Shown: piece by piece, positions 42,186 to 42,244 of the stretch
How the letters are laid out: each line of letters opens with the position of its first letter
Numbering within the stretch: the first letter of the stretch is position 1
NCBI RefSeq assembly: GCF_020829595.1
Contig: NZ_JAIVFW010000062.1
Coordinates: 1 to 42,244 of the forward strand
DNA length: 42,244 nucleotides
From: Nostoc sp. CHAB 5844
Lineage (GTDB): Bacteria; Cyanobacteriota; Cyanobacteriia; Cyanobacteriales; Nostocaceae
Direction of reading: 5' to 3'
Made by a program: the position numbers and the translations under genes
Notes under the pieces: generated by a model
The model's input: only the letters and a program-made list of their open reading frames with translations
What the model was told of the DNA's origin: nothing
Databases searched by the model: none

Positions 42186-42244
42186 ATTTTAATTAAAACA
42201 TCACTAGTTAGATTTTTTTGCGATCGCGTCAACAAGCCCCTTGA

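Overview
The window comes from a filamentous, probably heterocyst-forming cyanobacterium of the Nostoc/Anabaena type (Nostocales). The evidence is photosynthesis genes (psbA, petN), dense HIP1 octamers (GCGATCGC), many families with a cyanobacterial look, a low-to-moderate GC content, and intergenic heptad repeats and GC-rich palindromes like those common in Nostoc genomes. The assignment rests on sequence features only; no database was searched.

Layout. 1-5.4 kb: the 5' part of psbA (minus), then a minus-strand pair that looks like a cell-surface O-acylation module (a 1008-aa protein with a C-terminal SGNH-like domain, followed by an MBOAT acyltransferase). 5.6-9.5 kb: PEP carboxylase (ppc) with small hypothetical genes on both sides. 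9.6-14.1 kb: an accessory stretch with GC-rich repeat clusters, a DUF4090-like small protein, an Rpn/DUF4351-type nuclease-like gene, a DUF3370-like exported protein and an overlapping pair of RelE/ParE-like small genes. 14.3-16 kb: a 56-aa Ssl1498-like light-harvesting-like membrane protein and a secreted protein of unknown family. 16-20.5 kb: a four-GAF histidine kinase whose first GAF domain has the cysteine layout of a DXCF cyanobacteriochrome; then petN, only 29 codons long, with a 53-codon GTG-start membrane ORF seven bases behind it.

21-29.2 kb: two Wzc-like polysaccharide co-polymerase/BY-kinase genes, only one of which has a C-terminal tyrosine cluster. They bracket a SpoIID-like gene, a membrane protein that may resemble a chloroplast protein, and a coiled-coil protein. 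29.2-33.1 kb: repeat-rich spacers, tRNA-Gln(UUG), a multi-pass membrane protein, a small exported protein and a gap bounded by two terminators. 33.1-36.2 kb: housekeeping genes ilvH, a BON-domain protein, an alpha/beta hydrolase and infC. 36.5-39.5 kb: a large membrane protein joining an ATP/ADP-translocase-like transporter to a HEAT-like helical domain. 39.7-42.1 kb: a second DUF4351-type gene and a decayed pair, a PEP-CTERM protein without its 5' end and an O-antigen-ligase-like gene without its 3' end.

Common threads are envelope and exopolysaccharide biology (MBOAT/SGNH, two Wzc-like proteins, SpoIID, PEP-CTERM and ligase remnants) and light-related functions (psbA, petN, the Ssl1498-like protein, the GAF kinase). 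The best candidates for something undescribed are the overlapping RelE-like pair, the petN-linked ORF and the kinase's candidate bilin-binding GAF domains. I saw no CRISPR array, rRNA, intact transposase or prophage.
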